Part shown: positions 16,371 to 25,624 of the stretch, piece after piece | Numbering within the stretch: the first letter of the stretch is position 1 | How the letters are laid out: each line of letters begins with the position of its first letter | Assembly (NCBI GenBank): GCA_016703535.1 | Contig: JADJBV010000002.1 | Span: forward strand, 1,054,001-1,118,000 | DNA: 64,000 nt | Reading direction: 5' to 3' | From: Deltaproteobacteria bacterium | GTDB taxonomy: Bacteria; Myxococcota; Kuafuiibacteriia; Kuafuiibacteriales; Kuafuiibacteriaceae | Notes under the pieces: generated by a model | What the model was told of the DNA's origin: nothing | Seen by the model: only the letters and a program-made list of their open reading frames with translations | Database searches by the model: none | Position numbers and translations under genes: made by a program

Positions 16371-17114
16371 ATGAAGTGGCTGAAGCGCCTTCTCCTGGGT
16401 TTGGTGATCTTGATCGGCGGCGTGGTGCTCTTCGCGTGGCTGCAAAATGAGCCTCGACCCACGGGTGAGGCGGGCCCGGCCGCCGACGCCTTGGCCCAAA
16501 AGATCCAGGCCGCGGTGGGCCTCGAGGGTTGGAGGGCCACCAAGGTGGTGCGCTTCACCTACGCCGGTCGTCATCACATCCTCTGGGATCGGGGGCGCGG
16601 CCTGGCCCGAGTCAACGTCGGCGACTGGTCGGTGTTGTTGCGGACTCGAGACTTTTCGGGGCGGGCCTATCGGGGTGGCGTGGAGGTCACCGATCCCCAG
16701 GAGAAGCAGGCGCTCCTGACCGAAGCGGAGAAGTGGTTCGTCAACGACGGCTACTGGCTCTTTCCGTTTGAAGGTCTCTTCGACCAAGGCGTGACCCGGG
16801 CGGTGGTCTCCCGGCCCGGTCAACCCGACGGTCTCTTGATCAGCTACGCGTCCGGTGGTGTGACGCCGGGCGACGCGTACCTGTGGGAGCTCGACGAAAA
16901 TGGGCGGCCGATCGCCTGGAAGATGTGGGTTTCGGTGTTGCCGATCGGCGGCCTGCGGGCGACCTGGGAGGCTTGGGAAAAGTTGCCGACCGGCGCCCAG
17001 ATCTCGACCGAACACCAGCTGGGGCTTCGGGTCCGGGTGCAGGACTTGAGCTCGGGGGACTCGGTGGCGGCGGTGGAGCCGGGGCCCGATCCGTTCCTTC
17101 CGCTCAACGAGTGA
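16371..17114 (+). CDS. Conserved membrane-anchored protein of unknown function
   Basis: The 247-residue protein has an N-terminal anchor (WLKRLLLGLVILIGGVVLFAWL) and an extracytoplasmic domain with an unusual aromatic pattern: LEGWRATKVVRFTYAGRHHILWDRGRGLARVNVGDWSVLL, then FPFEGLFDQG and TPGDAYLWELDENGRPIAWKMWVSVLPIGG. I have seen similar W/WDR patterns in uncharacterised secreted proteins but can give no function. The ATG at 16371 follows GTGGAG directly; an upstream TTG at 16329 is in frame, so the start is uncertain. The 3' end overlaps the convergent next gene by 11 nt. Confidence 0.7.
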   Translation: MKWLKRLLLGLVILIGGVVLFAWLQNEPRPTGEAGPAADALAQKIQAAVGLEGWRATKVVRFTYAGRHHILWDRGRGLARVNVGDWSVLLRTRDFSGRAYRGGVEVTDPQEKQALLTEAEKWFVNDGYWLFPFEGLFDQGVTRAVVSRPGQPDGLLISYASGGVTPGDAYLWELDENGRPIAWKMWVSVLPIGGLRATWEAWEKLPTGAQISTEHQLGLRVRVQDLSSGDSVAAVEPGPDPFLPLNE

Positions 17115-18450
17115 CCGAAGCGGTGGCGGTCGAGGCTGTACGGCTGACCAAGGTGGTCAAAGGCGGCTTGGGCCGGGGCGACAGGTTGTCCAAAAACTCC
17201 TTGGCCTCAGGCGAAAACGGATCGAGCTCCACGGCCAGTTGGGCGTAGCGTTTTGCTTGGGGCAACTTGCCTTGCGCTTCCATGGCCTGGGCCGCCAACA
17301 AGGTCAGCTCACTCATCCGGCGCTTGCGGCCGCCGTGGAACTGCTTGGGGATCATCTTCATCGCTTCGGTCAGCTGGCGCACCGCGGTCGAATATTGTTT
17401 GGCCTCCAAGGCCTGTCGCCCTCGGTCTTGAAGAGAGCGGGCCTCCACGTAAGGACGGCACTTGGGGCAGGGCGCCTTGTTGGCCTCCAGTTCGCTGAGC
17501 CCGTCCCGATAGGTCGCGCCGGGGCGGGAGGTCATCAAACAACCCGGCGGGTGATCGAAGACGTCCGGGATCCCGTAGAGCGCGTGGGCGATCTCGTGGG
17601 CCAAAAGATAGGCGCCCAAGATCTTGGCTCGCTCCTCGAAGGTGGCGGGCTTGCCGCCAAGCTCGTCGAACTCGGGCAGTTTGGTGTCGATGCCGAAGGT
17701 GGTCGCCAACAAGGCCTGGCCGCCGAGGGCGCGGCGAGCCGGGCTGGAGGCGGCGATCCCGCCGATCTTGGCCTTGCCGAAGACCGCGTGTGGGTGAGGT
17801 TCACTGGACAGATCCGCCAAGATGAAGCCGTTGGTCAGGATCACGTCGAAGTCCTGCTGGCGCTGGAGCGCACACATCCAAGCGACGAAGGATCGTTCCG
17901 CGGAGGTGCCGGGCTCGACCAAGGCGGTCCCGGCCGGGGTCTTGAGGCCCTTCATCGCTTCGACGGTCGCCACATAACGCTTCACGTAGAGTTCGTAGAT
18001 GTCGGCGTGGGTCTTGATCCCCGGGCGTTCGTTTTCGGCGACGAAGCCGAGCAAAGCGTCGAGGGGCCAACGCTCCAAAAACGCGATCGCCTTGGCCTTG
18101 TGGGGGAGGAGCTCCGCCGCGCCCCCTCCTCGGTAGCGAGCGGCGTACAGGTTCTTGCACTTGGGATCGCTGGGGATCGCGTAGGTGTCGAGGAAGCGCG
18201 ACACCGAATAGCGGTACTGGACCTCGAAGCTCGGCGGCGCCACGCCGAAGCGTTCACCAAACTGGGACTCGGCGTACTTCAGGGCCCGCTGCACCAACTT
18301 CTCGTCGAGGGGCGGAAAGTCGGGATCTTCGACCAGGGCCACCACCAGCTGGGCCGGGGTGGTCTCCAGCTGGGCGTTGGGTGTGGCGCCTTGGGCAGGC
18401 CTCGCCCCCAGCACCAACGATGCGATCCCGAGGGCGAGGAAAGACCGCAT
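17104..18450 (-). CDS. Secreted HEXXH metalloprotease-like protein with C-terminal TPR region
   Basis: The 448-residue precursor has a signal peptide (FLALGIASLVLGARPAQGA). A central AHEIAHALYGIPDVF provides a zinc-protease HEXXH motif and a Gly a few residues on, with a possible third ligand in DVFDHPPG. The segment GLSELEANKAPCPKCRPY adds a Cys pair. The last 110 residues (RGRQALEAKQYSTAVRQLTEAMK, AKRYAQLAVELDPFSPEAKEFLD) are TPR-like. The ATG at 18450 is preceded by AGGAG. Substrate unknown; probably periplasmic or extracellular. It lies 116 nt downstream of the multiheme cytochrome on the same strand. Confidence 0.75.
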   Translation of the reverse strand: MRSFLALGIASLVLGARPAQGATPNAQLETTPAQLVVALVEDPDFPPLDEKLVQRALKYAESQFGERFGVAPPSFEVQYRYSVSRFLDTYAIPSDPKCKNLYAARYRGGGAAELLPHKAKAIAFLERWPLDALLGFVAENERPGIKTHADIYELYVKRYVATVEAMKGLKTPAGTALVEPGTSAERSFVAWMCALQRQQDFDVILTNGFILADLSSEPHPHAVFGKAKIGGIAASSPARRALGGQALLATTFGIDTKLPEFDELGGKPATFEERAKILGAYLLAHEIAHALYGIPDVFDHPPGCLMTSRPGATYRDGLSELEANKAPCPKCRPYVEARSLQDRGRQALEAKQYSTAVRQLTEAMKMIPKQFHGGRKRRMSELTLLAAQAMEAQGKLPQAKRYAQLAVELDPFSPEAKEFLDNLSPRPKPPLTTLVSRTASTATASVTR

Positions 18451-18566
18451 CACTCCATCACTCCTGCCAGACCGACGCACTCAAGGCCCAGTCGCACGCC
18501 GGTCTTGACCGCGGTCACAGGCTCGCCGCCCTGGGAGGTGGGGTCAAGGCGGCGGTAATCCCGTGG

Positions 18567-20309
18567 TCACCGTGGGGAAATGGGCGGGCGCTGGAGGAGG
18601 CGCAGGTTGACCCGGGCCGGACGAAACCGCGGGTCCAGCCTCAGGGCCTGGCGATAGAGGCGCATCGCACCCTCCGGGTCTCCTTCGGCCTCGGCGAGGA
18701 GCCCCAGGTTGAAGGGGCCCTCGGGCCGATCGAGTTGGGTCCGGTCCGCGGCGAGCAGTTCGTCCCGGGCCCGGCCGTAGGCCGCCTGCAGGCCTGGGTC
18801 GAGCAGCTTGGCGCTTGGTCCGGCCAGGGCCCGGGCGGTCTCGACCCTCACCAAACGACTGGGATCGTCGAGCGCCGGGCCCAGGATCCGGGCCCTCTGT
18901 GGGGGCGAAGCCAAAGAGGCACAAGCGACCGCGACGCTCCGCACCAAGGCCGAGGGATCTTTCGCCAAGTTCGGCCAAAGATCGGGGCACCCGGACCTGC
19001 TGCTCAACATGCTCTCCAAGGCGCTGGCCCGCACCAGCTCCGACTGATCGAGGTCGAGCACCAGGCGTTGCAACTCAACTTGCACTTCTTCGCCCCGCCA
19101 GGCTCTGGCCAAGACCTCTCCGAAGTGGGGCGGCTTCGGTCCGGGGAACCAAAGCGCAACCTGGCTTGCGGACCAGGCCGAGTCCTTGCCGGCGTGGCAG
19201 CTGTTGGTGCAACCGTCAGGGGTGCCCAACTTCAGGCTGAGGTCGGGCCGAGGCCGCTGAAAGCCGTGGTCGTGGCGGACGTCCACGCCCAGGTAGGTCC
19301 GCTCGGGCAGGTGGCAGGCTACACAACGAGCCCCGGGGCTTTCGGTCGGGTGGTGGTGATGTTCGGTTGAATCGTAGCGCTTTTGCCGCGCCGCCAAGGT
19401 CGGGAAACGGCCAACCGGAGGTGTGGGCCCGTGGCAGCGGGTGCAGGTGGCGTCGTCGTTGCTGGCGCGTAGCCCGTGGGGTTCGTGGCAGTCGACGCAG
19501 GTGACCCCGGCCCGGTGCATGCGGCTCAGGTTGAAGGACCCGTACTCGAACACCTCGTCCAAGATCTGCCCATCGGGGTGATAGAGGCCCGGCTGCAGCG
19601 GGGAGAGGCGGTAGTGGTCGCTGAAGTCCCCGCCCCTGGCCGGCGAATCGTCGAGGTTGCTGCGCCGAGAGTGGCAAGGGGCACACGACTCGGCGCTGGC
19701 GACCTTCTGCAAGTTGACTTGCGGATCGAGCGCGTGGGCCGACCCGGGGCCGTGACAGGCCTGGCAAGCGACGTCCTCTTCGCTGAAGGTCGTTTGGTAT
19801 CGATCGGTCCCCGAGTTGTAGCCCTTTTGCACCCCAGTCGAGTGGCACTCGGCGCACATCATGTTCCAGTTCTGGTAGCGGCCATGCCACGGAAGATCGG
19901 GGGACTGGACCCGATACCAACGTTCGCCGGCCACGTCCCAGGCCATGGCGTAGGCCTGCAGCCGTCCCCCGGGGGCCTCGAGGAGATATTGCTGCAGGGG
20001 CTCGAAGCCGAAGGTGTAGGCCACCCGGTGTCGGGTGAAGGTCCCGGAGCTGGTGGCGACCTCGACGAAGTACTGTTCACCTCGGCGAACGAAGCGGGTG
20101 TCCTCCACCTGAACGCCGTCGAAGTTGCCCCGCACCGTGGCCGGCGAAGGACGCTCCATGGCCCGATCATGGGAAGAACCTCGCCAACGGGCCGCCTCGG
20201 CCGGGTGGCAGGCTGCACAGGCTTCACTGGAGACGTAGGTCGGGGCCGGCGGGGGCGCCGGGCAGGCCAGGGTCAAGAGAGGGAGGAGCCAACAGGGGGA
20301 GCAGCGCAC
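18567..20309 (-). CDS. Octaheme cytochrome c lipoprotein with HEAT-like and TPR C-terminus
   Basis: The 580-residue protein has a lipobox (LLTLAC, Cys16). Seven CXXCH heme sites follow (CAACH, CAECH, CQACH, CAPCH, CVDCH, CTRCH, CVACH), plus one CTNSCH that is a CXXXCH site. After the heme region (to about residue 370) come HEAT-like helical repeats (LVRASALESML, LVRSVAVACASLA, LVRVETARALAG) and a TPR (FNLGLLAEAEGDPEGAMRLYRQALRLDP). Such proteins are periplasmic electron carriers or reductases exposed at a membrane. Start taken as GTG 20309 because it places the lipobox correctly. The redox partner is unknown; the 37-nt gap to the upstream sulfatase gene suggests possible co-transcription. Confidence 0.87.
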   Translation of the reverse strand: MRCSPCWLLPLLTLACPAPPPAPTYVSSEACAACHPAEAARWRGSSHDRAMERPSPATVRGNFDGVQVEDTRFVRRGEQYFVEVATSSGTFTRHRVAYTFGFEPLQQYLLEAPGGRLQAYAMAWDVAGERWYRVQSPDLPWHGRYQNWNMMCAECHSTGVQKGYNSGTDRYQTTFSEEDVACQACHGPGSAHALDPQVNLQKVASAESCAPCHSRRSNLDDSPARGGDFSDHYRLSPLQPGLYHPDGQILDEVFEYGSFNLSRMHRAGVTCVDCHEPHGLRASNDDATCTRCHGPTPPVGRFPTLAARQKRYDSTEHHHHPTESPGARCVACHLPERTYLGVDVRHDHGFQRPRPDLSLKLGTPDGCTNSCHAGKDSAWSASQVALWFPGPKPPHFGEVLARAWRGEEVQVELQRLVLDLDQSELVRASALESMLSSRSGCPDLWPNLAKDPSALVRSVAVACASLASPPQRARILGPALDDPSRLVRVETARALAGPSAKLLDPGLQAAYGRARDELLAADRTQLDRPEGPFNLGLLAEAEGDPEGAMRLYRQALRLDPRFRPARVNLRLLQRPPISPR

Positions 20310-20346
20310 ATGGTGCTGATATGCGCCGCTCCCTCTCAAGCTGACA

Positions 20347-21873
20347 TCAGGGGCAAGGCGCGCCGCAGAAGCCCACCAAGGCGCCACCGTCGTAGGCCCA
20401 AGAGGTCAACACCGGCGTGTGCAAGTTCGTGAAGTAGTCACGCAGCCGATCGGCCCGAACCCCGACCCAAGCCTGGGGGCTCTGCTCGAAGAAGTCGGTG
20501 GAGGTGTCGAAGAACTCCTCGGCCATGCAGCCGCCTAGGGCGGGGCAATATTCGGCCACCAGCTTGTCATGGCCGTAGCGGACGGCGATCTTCGCGGTGC
20601 TGATGTTGCCGCCGCTGGTGGTGAAGGTCTCGGAGTAGCCGTACTGTCGGCCGCGACCACAAAAGACATCGGTGGTGTCGAAGCAGTCGCTGAAGGTCAA
20701 GGAGTCGACGAAGGCCGCGGAGATCAAGAGGGCCTCGTTGTGCGCCGTCTGGAAGATGTCCATGGTGTTGACGCCGGCCTCGACCACCCGGCCCGGGCTC
20801 AAGATCGAGCCCGATACGTTGTTGAGCCAGGTGTCACCGTCGGCCACGATCAAGGGCACCCGGATGCCGTTTTCGTAGGTGGTCCCTTTGCCGCGACCGA
20901 CCTGGTTGAAGACGCTCTCCTGCACCGCGATCGGCGTGCCGTTGTCACCCATGTAGAAGATCAACGTATCCTCCATCTTCGCCGGATCGATGTCGTTGAG
21001 CAGATCTTCGAGCTCCAGGTCCACGTGCTCCGCCAAGGCCTGATAAACGGCCGCTGCCTCGTTGCTGCAGTTTTGGGTCGCCAAACAGGCGAGGTCGGTG
21101 GTGCTCCGCCAAGAGGCGCCGGCCTCGTCGCCGTACTCCCAAGACGACGATCCCGTGTCGGGGGAGTGGGGCGCGCTGAAGGACACCACCGCCAGCCAGT
21201 CGCCGGTCCGATCGTTGATCCAGTCGGTGGCGACCTTGGAGGTGCGGTTGGTCAGGTGGTTGGTCTCATCGGCCGAATAGCCGTCATCGTTCATGGTCCA
21301 GCCGATGCGGTGCCAATCGGTGAAGCTTCGACCGGCCCCCGGATATCCGCCCAGGATCCCGAAGTAGCGATCCCAGCCCGAGCGGGCCGGGTGGGGTTCG
21401 ACGGTGAAGGTCCCCAAGGCTGGAACACCGAAGTCACCGTTGGCGTCTTCGGTGCCCAGGTGCCACTTGCCGAAGAAGCCGGTCTCGTAGCCGAAGCCCG
21501 CGAAGGTCTCAGCCAACATGTTGAAGCTGTTGGGATCGACGCCGGCCGAGGCCGGACCAGACTCGCCCAGGGCGGTGCCGACCTCGTGCCGAAAGGGAAA
21601 AACGCCGGTCTGGAGCGACGCCCGGGTGGGGGAACACAGCGGCGTGGCCCAGGCCCGGGTGAAGCGCAGGCCCGCGGCGGCCAGGCCGTCGACGGTCGGC
21701 GTGTCGGGCAGGTAGGTGGGGGCATAACCTGCGTAGTCGGCGGCGTAGGCCCCGACCTTGTCGACGCTCATATCGTCGACGATGACCACCAAGATGTTCT
21801 TGGCGTCGGCCTTGGGTGCGAACAGAGTGGTAGCGGCCACGGCCAAGCTGGCCGCGGTGATTCGGAACTTCAT
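20347..21873 (-). CDS. Secreted type I sulfatase
   Basis: The 508-residue precursor has a signal peptide (ITAASLAVAATTLFAPKADA) and an alkaline-phosphatase-fold sulfatase domain. Metal-binding Asp33-Asp34 are in ILVVIVDDMS, the formylglycine site is CSPTRAS with Cys80, GKWHLG and HSPDTG follow, and GDNGTP supplies the second metal Asp-Asn. Cys80 needs conversion by a formylglycine-generating enzyme, which is not in the window. ATG 21873 has AAGGAG upstream. It follows the tyrosinase gene by 26 nt, so the pair is likely an operon acting outside the cytoplasm. The sulfated substrate is unknown. Confidence 0.92.
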   Translation of the reverse strand: MKFRITAASLAVAATTLFAPKADAKNILVVIVDDMSVDKVGAYAADYAGYAPTYLPDTPTVDGLAAAGLRFTRAWATPLCSPTRASLQTGVFPFRHEVGTALGESGPASAGVDPNSFNMLAETFAGFGYETGFFGKWHLGTEDANGDFGVPALGTFTVEPHPARSGWDRYFGILGGYPGAGRSFTDWHRIGWTMNDDGYSADETNHLTNRTSKVATDWINDRTGDWLAVVSFSAPHSPDTGSSSWEYGDEAGASWRSTTDLACLATQNCSNEAAAVYQALAEHVDLELEDLLNDIDPAKMEDTLIFYMGDNGTPIAVQESVFNQVGRGKGTTYENGIRVPLIVADGDTWLNNVSGSILSPGRVVEAGVNTMDIFQTAHNEALLISAAFVDSLTFSDCFDTTDVFCGRGRQYGYSETFTTSGGNISTAKIAVRYGHDKLVAEYCPALGGCMAEEFFDTSTDFFEQSPQAWVGVRADRLRDYFTNLHTPVLTSWAYDGGALVGFCGAPCP

Positions 21874-21899
21874 GTTGGATCTCCTTCAGTGAACCAAGA

Positions 21900-23174
21900 T
21901 CAGAGCTGATCCCACGAGTAGCGGTTGGGGTACCAAGCGGCCTCGCAGAGCTGCCAATTGCGCCAGATGGTGTCGACGGTGGTGTGCCAGGGGTGGAAGA
22001 TCACGGTCCTGGCCGAGGTGGTGATCGGGCCCATGTCGCCGCCCACCGCCCCATGGATGCCGTTGTGCCACCCTGCTACGTCGAGCCAGAGTTCCTGCTC
22101 CATCTCCGTCAACCGCTCGGCCATGGTCGCCGCCGCCGACAACGCTGAGTCGAAGTTGGCGCAGATGTTGGCTGCCTTATACGCACTCTCGAGATCTGAA
22201 CCTCCATTGACGTCGTTGATCGCGATGTCGAACTCGGTCGGGATGGTGGTGCTCGGATCCCACGCCGGCACCCGGCGGAAGGCGATCACCCGGCTCTGCT
22301 CCTCGAAGTCGCGCTCCAGATCCGCCAGGTAGTTGCGGTGCCCGTTGAAGAAACCACCGAACTCGGTGCCCCCGAAGGTCGAAGCAACGGCCGCGCCATG
22401 ATCGATGTGGTGGTGTTCTTCCCAGAAGAGATCGCCGTGGATCGGCCCCAACTCATAGAGGTGTTCGTCGATCGCGTCGGCCGCGTCGGCCCGTTGGGTG
22501 CTGTTCAGGCCGCCCAACATGCGACGGAAGGTGAAGAAGGTGTAGAGGTACTCGTATTCGGTGATCAGGTCATCGTAGGCGTTGGTCACGGTCGCCTCTT
22601 GCCCCAAGGTGACCGGCGCCAGGCCGTCGAGGAACACCGGCGGCGGCAAACGCCCCAAGATGTTGGCGTCCATCAGGGTGAAGGTGATGGTCTCGGCGAC
22701 CCCGCTGGCCCCACCGACCATGGAGTTGGTGATCACGAAGGGCCCGAGCTTGTTGGTCGGGAGCGCGACGTCGTTTTGGTTGTAGAGGACCGGCAGACTG
22801 CCGCGATCGGCTTCGAGGCGGCCCATCAAGGTGCCCGCGTTGCTGCGCACCTCGATCTCCACGTGGTTGTTGATCTGGTGGTCCGGGAATCGCAAGCGGT
22901 AGGTGGTGCCGCTGCAGTCACCCAGGTTCCACATCACCTCGATCGTATATTCAAGATAATCGCCCAGGGTGTTGTAGTTGCCACTTCGGATCAGATAACC
23001 GCGTTCGACGCCCGCATATCCGAAGCCTTGGTGGAGGACGTTCTGGTTGGCGGGCGGGAAGGTCCGCCACACGCAGTTGAAGAAGGGATCGTTGGGTAGA
23101 GGGTTCGATCCCCCCGGACTTGGGAGCTGAGCGACCACGGCCCAAAGGGTCGAGGCCAAGATGAGGTTTGACAT
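21900..23174 (-). CDS. Secreted tyrosinase-like dicopper protein
   Basis: The 424-residue protein has a short N-terminal hydrophobic segment (LILASTLWAVVAQ), a unique beta-rich first half, and a tyrosinase/hemocyanin copper region. CuA candidates are the His cluster at 254-259 (HHHIDH) and His279 in FFNGHRNYLADLE. CuB candidates are His370 and His374 (WHNGIHG) and His397 (FHPWHTTVDTIWRNW). These spacings match the H-X3-H and H-X2-3-D patterns of the family. It should oxidise phenols, but the substrate is unknown and the N-terminal 200 residues are not assigned. It is transcribed just ahead of the sulfatase. Confidence 0.85.
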   Translation of the reverse strand: MSNLILASTLWAVVAQLPSPGGSNPLPNDPFFNCVWRTFPPANQNVLHQGFGYAGVERGYLIRSGNYNTLGDYLEYTIEVMWNLGDCSGTTYRLRFPDHQINNHVEIEVRSNAGTLMGRLEADRGSLPVLYNQNDVALPTNKLGPFVITNSMVGGASGVAETITFTLMDANILGRLPPPVFLDGLAPVTLGQEATVTNAYDDLITEYEYLYTFFTFRRMLGGLNSTQRADAADAIDEHLYELGPIHGDLFWEEHHHIDHGAAVASTFGGTEFGGFFNGHRNYLADLERDFEEQSRVIAFRRVPAWDPSTTIPTEFDIAINDVNGGSDLESAYKAANICANFDSALSAAATMAERLTEMEQELWLDVAGWHNGIHGAVGGDMGPITTSARTVIFHPWHTTVDTIWRNWQLCEAAWYPNRYSWDQL

Positions 23175-23217
23175 GTGAGCCTGTATGCCGAGGCCCCTCG
23201 GCCCCTGACATCCAAGC

Positions 23218-24627
23218 TCAGACGCGTTCGAGCAGGGCCAGGTAGAAGCCGTCGGGGCCGTCTTCGGTGGGGCCGGGGCCCAGGTTGACCTCGTAGGAGG
23301 CCTTCAGGCGTTGGGCCAACTCCGGGCCCCAGGTGGTGGCCAACGAGAGGGGGCGCACCCGCTCATCGTTGGCGAGCAGGTTGTGGATCACGCCCTCGTT
23401 TTCATCGGGCACCACCGAACAGGTGGCGTAGACCAACCGGCCGCCCGGCTTGAGGGTCAAGATCGCCGAGACCAAAAGCCGCCTTTGGCGAGCGACGCTC
23501 TCCACCAGTGCTTCTTCGGACGAACGCAAGACCAGATCCGGGTTGCGGCGCAGGGTGCCGAGGCCAGTGCAAGGTGCGTCGAGCAACACCACGTCGAAGC
23601 GTCCGTGCAGCTCGGGATCCAGGTGCTCCAGGTCCGAAGCCTTCACCTCACCGTTGGGGACGTCGGCCCGGCGCAGCCGCTTCTTCAGCTCGTCGAGCTT
23701 CTTTTCGTCGGGATCGATCGCCAAGAGGCGGCCTTTTCGGCCCATCATGGCGGCGATGCCCAAGGTCTTGCCGCCCGCGCCCGCGCAGGCGTCGAGCACC
23801 GCCAGGCCCGGCCGAGCGCCGGTGGCCAAGGCGATCAGCTGGCTGCCTTCGTCTTGCAGCTCGCAGAGGCCGTCTTCGAAGCCCCGCCACTCGCGGATCT
23901 GGGCGCCCGGCGGCAAGATCAGACCGTCAGGAGACCAAGGTGTGGGCCGCGCGTCGAGGTTCAGCTCGGTTTGCAACCTAGCTTGCAATTCGTCCCGGGT
24001 GATCAGCAGGCGGTTGGCCCGTAAGGTGAGGGGGGCTCGCCCTTCCAAGGCCTGGGCGATGGCCTGGGTCCGTTCGCTGCCGTGGGCGGCCAAGAGCCGT
24101 CGCACCAAAAAGGTCGGCAACGACAACTCGATGGCCATCACCTCGGCCGTGTCGCCTTTGGGGGGCCCCAACTTGCCGCTCAAGATCTTGTCGAAGAGCC
24201 CCGGCACTCGCTTGAGGGCGTAGGCGTCGGTGGCCTTCAGGTCAGCGTCGTTGGCGCCGATCAAGGCCAGGTAGGTCAACAACTTCAGCCGGGTCACCAC
24301 CGGCGGATCGATGGTGTCCAGGGGTCGCCGCACGGCCTTCATGGCCCGGGTCAAGGTGTCGTCGACCCGCCGGTACCGCCGCAGGTAGCCGTAGACCGTG
24401 TCGCTGACCTGATGCCGTTCCTTGGAGCCCAGGTCCCGGGCCTTGTTGAACACCGTCCGAAGCGCCTTGTCAGCGGGTACGCCGGCCTCCACTTGGGCCA
24501 ACACGTCCAAGATCCGATCGTGGATCCGCCCCAAACGTCGCCCGCCTTGGCCTTGGGGGTGGGCGTCTTCGGGGCCCTCCGGCCGGGCCAACATGCTCCG
24601 GCTGAACAACTCTTCTTTTTTGGCCAC
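23218..24627 (-). CDS. rsmB: rRNA (cytosine-C5)-methyltransferase, RsmB/NOL1-NOP2-Sun family
   Basis: The 469-residue protein has an N-terminal NusB-like helical RNA-binding domain (RIHDRILDVLAQVEAGVPADKALRTVFNKARDLGSKERHQVSDTVYGYLRRYR) and a C-terminal methyltransferase. The SAM-binding motif is VLDACAGAGGKTLGIA, and the two catalytic Cys are in LLDAPCTGLGTLRRNPD and VYATCSV, with NEGVIHNLL at the end. This fits the enzyme for m5C967 of 16S rRNA. Whether it is the exact RsmB orthologue or a paralogue cannot be told here. ATG 24627 lies 2 nt after the stop of the SDR gene, so the two are coupled. Confidence 0.9.
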   Translation of the reverse strand: MAKKEELFSRSMLARPEGPEDAHPQGQGGRRLGRIHDRILDVLAQVEAGVPADKALRTVFNKARDLGSKERHQVSDTVYGYLRRYRRVDDTLTRAMKAVRRPLDTIDPPVVTRLKLLTYLALIGANDADLKATDAYALKRVPGLFDKILSGKLGPPKGDTAEVMAIELSLPTFLVRRLLAAHGSERTQAIAQALEGRAPLTLRANRLLITRDELQARLQTELNLDARPTPWSPDGLILPPGAQIREWRGFEDGLCELQDEGSQLIALATGARPGLAVLDACAGAGGKTLGIAAMMGRKGRLLAIDPDEKKLDELKKRLRRADVPNGEVKASDLEHLDPELHGRFDVVLLDAPCTGLGTLRRNPDLVLRSSEEALVESVARQRRLLVSAILTLKPGGRLVYATCSVVPDENEGVIHNLLANDERVRPLSLATTWGPELAQRLKASYEVNLGPGPTEDGPDGFYLALLERV

Positions 24628-24629
24628 GG

Positions 24630-25616
24630 TTAGGACCGCCTAAAGAGGCGCTTCTCTTCCAGGTAACGAACGGTGGCGGTGATGGTCGCTTGGGGATCCC
24701 GGGCCACGAAGCCCAACTCCCGCTCGGCCTTTTTGCTGCTGCAGCCCCAGTGGTATCCGCCCATGTCGACGCTGACCGCGTCGATCGGCGGCACCCGATC
24801 CAGGACCTCGGCCACGCTCTCCATGAACTTGGCGCCGGCGACTGCCCAGGAGGTCTTGAGTTTGAGTTTGGGCACGCCGACACCGCCGGCCAAGGCCACC
24901 CGTTCCACGAAGGAGCGCACGCTCATGTTCGCTCCATTCAATAGATAACGTTCGCCGCGTTTGGCGGTGAGGGCCTTGACGAACATCGGCGCCACGTCGC
25001 GCACGTCCACCAAAGCCACGGTCCCATCGGTGATCGCCGGGACCCGACGGTTGAGGATGTTGAGCACGTCGGCGGTCGAGGACAGCCGTTCGTCGCCGGG
25101 GCCCAGGAGCAGGGACGGGTTGAGGACGACGCCCTCGATGGTGCCCTTCTTGTCGCGGCGCAGGACCTCCTGCTCCTGGAGGCGTTTGCTGGTGTAGTAC
25201 GGCCACTTCCCGATCAACTCGAAGGGCGGCTCATCGTCTTCGGTGGCCAGCCGGCGAGGTTCGGCGTTCACCGCGATGGTCCCCGAGGTGGAGGCCAACA
25301 CGATCCGCTTCACCTGGGCGGCCTCGGCCGCGTCCAGGAGCTTTTGGGTGCACTCCACGTGCAGGTGGTGCATGGCCGCCGAGTCTTTGGGATCCCGGGA
25401 GACCTTGCCGGCCAGGTGCACGATGGCGTCGACGCCGGAGAGCAACTCTCGCAGGCGGCCGCCGTCCTCGAAGCCCACCTCGACCGCGTCCACCGCACTC
25501 GGCAACTTGTGCCGCGGGTCTCGGACCATGGCCCGGACCTGATGACCGGCCGCGAGTAAGGCGTCGATCACCGCACGCCCCAAAAATCCGGTGCCCCCGG
25601 TGACGAACAACAACAT
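24630..25616 (-). CDS. NAD(P)-dependent extended short-chain dehydrogenase (epimerase/reductase family)
   Basis: The 328-residue enzyme starts MLLFVTGGTGFLGRAVIDALL, the dinucleotide-binding GXXGXXG, and has the catalytic YYTSK (YXXXK) at about residue 140 with upstream ASTSG. The C-terminal part resembles 3-beta-hydroxysteroid dehydrogenase or dihydroflavonol-reductase-like enzymes (GERYLLNGANMSVRSF). ATG 25616 lies 8 nt after the stop of the ElbD-like gene, so it probably works on lipids made by that enzyme, for example as a ketone or aldehyde reductase; this is inference. A longer upstream frame overlaps the neighbour and is rejected. Confidence 0.85.
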   Translation of the reverse strand: MLLFVTGGTGFLGRAVIDALLAAGHQVRAMVRDPRHKLPSAVDAVEVGFEDGGRLRELLSGVDAIVHLAGKVSRDPKDSAAMHHLHVECTQKLLDAAEAAQVKRIVLASTSGTIAVNAEPRRLATEDDEPPFELIGKWPYYTSKRLQEQEVLRRDKKGTIEGVVLNPSLLLGPGDERLSSTADVLNILNRRVPAITDGTVALVDVRDVAPMFVKALTAKRGERYLLNGANMSVRSFVERVALAGGVGVPKLKLKTSWAVAGAKFMESVAEVLDRVPPIDAVSVDMGGYHWGCSSKKAERELGFVARDPQATITATVRYLEEKRLFRRS

Positions 25617-25624
25617 GACGAACC

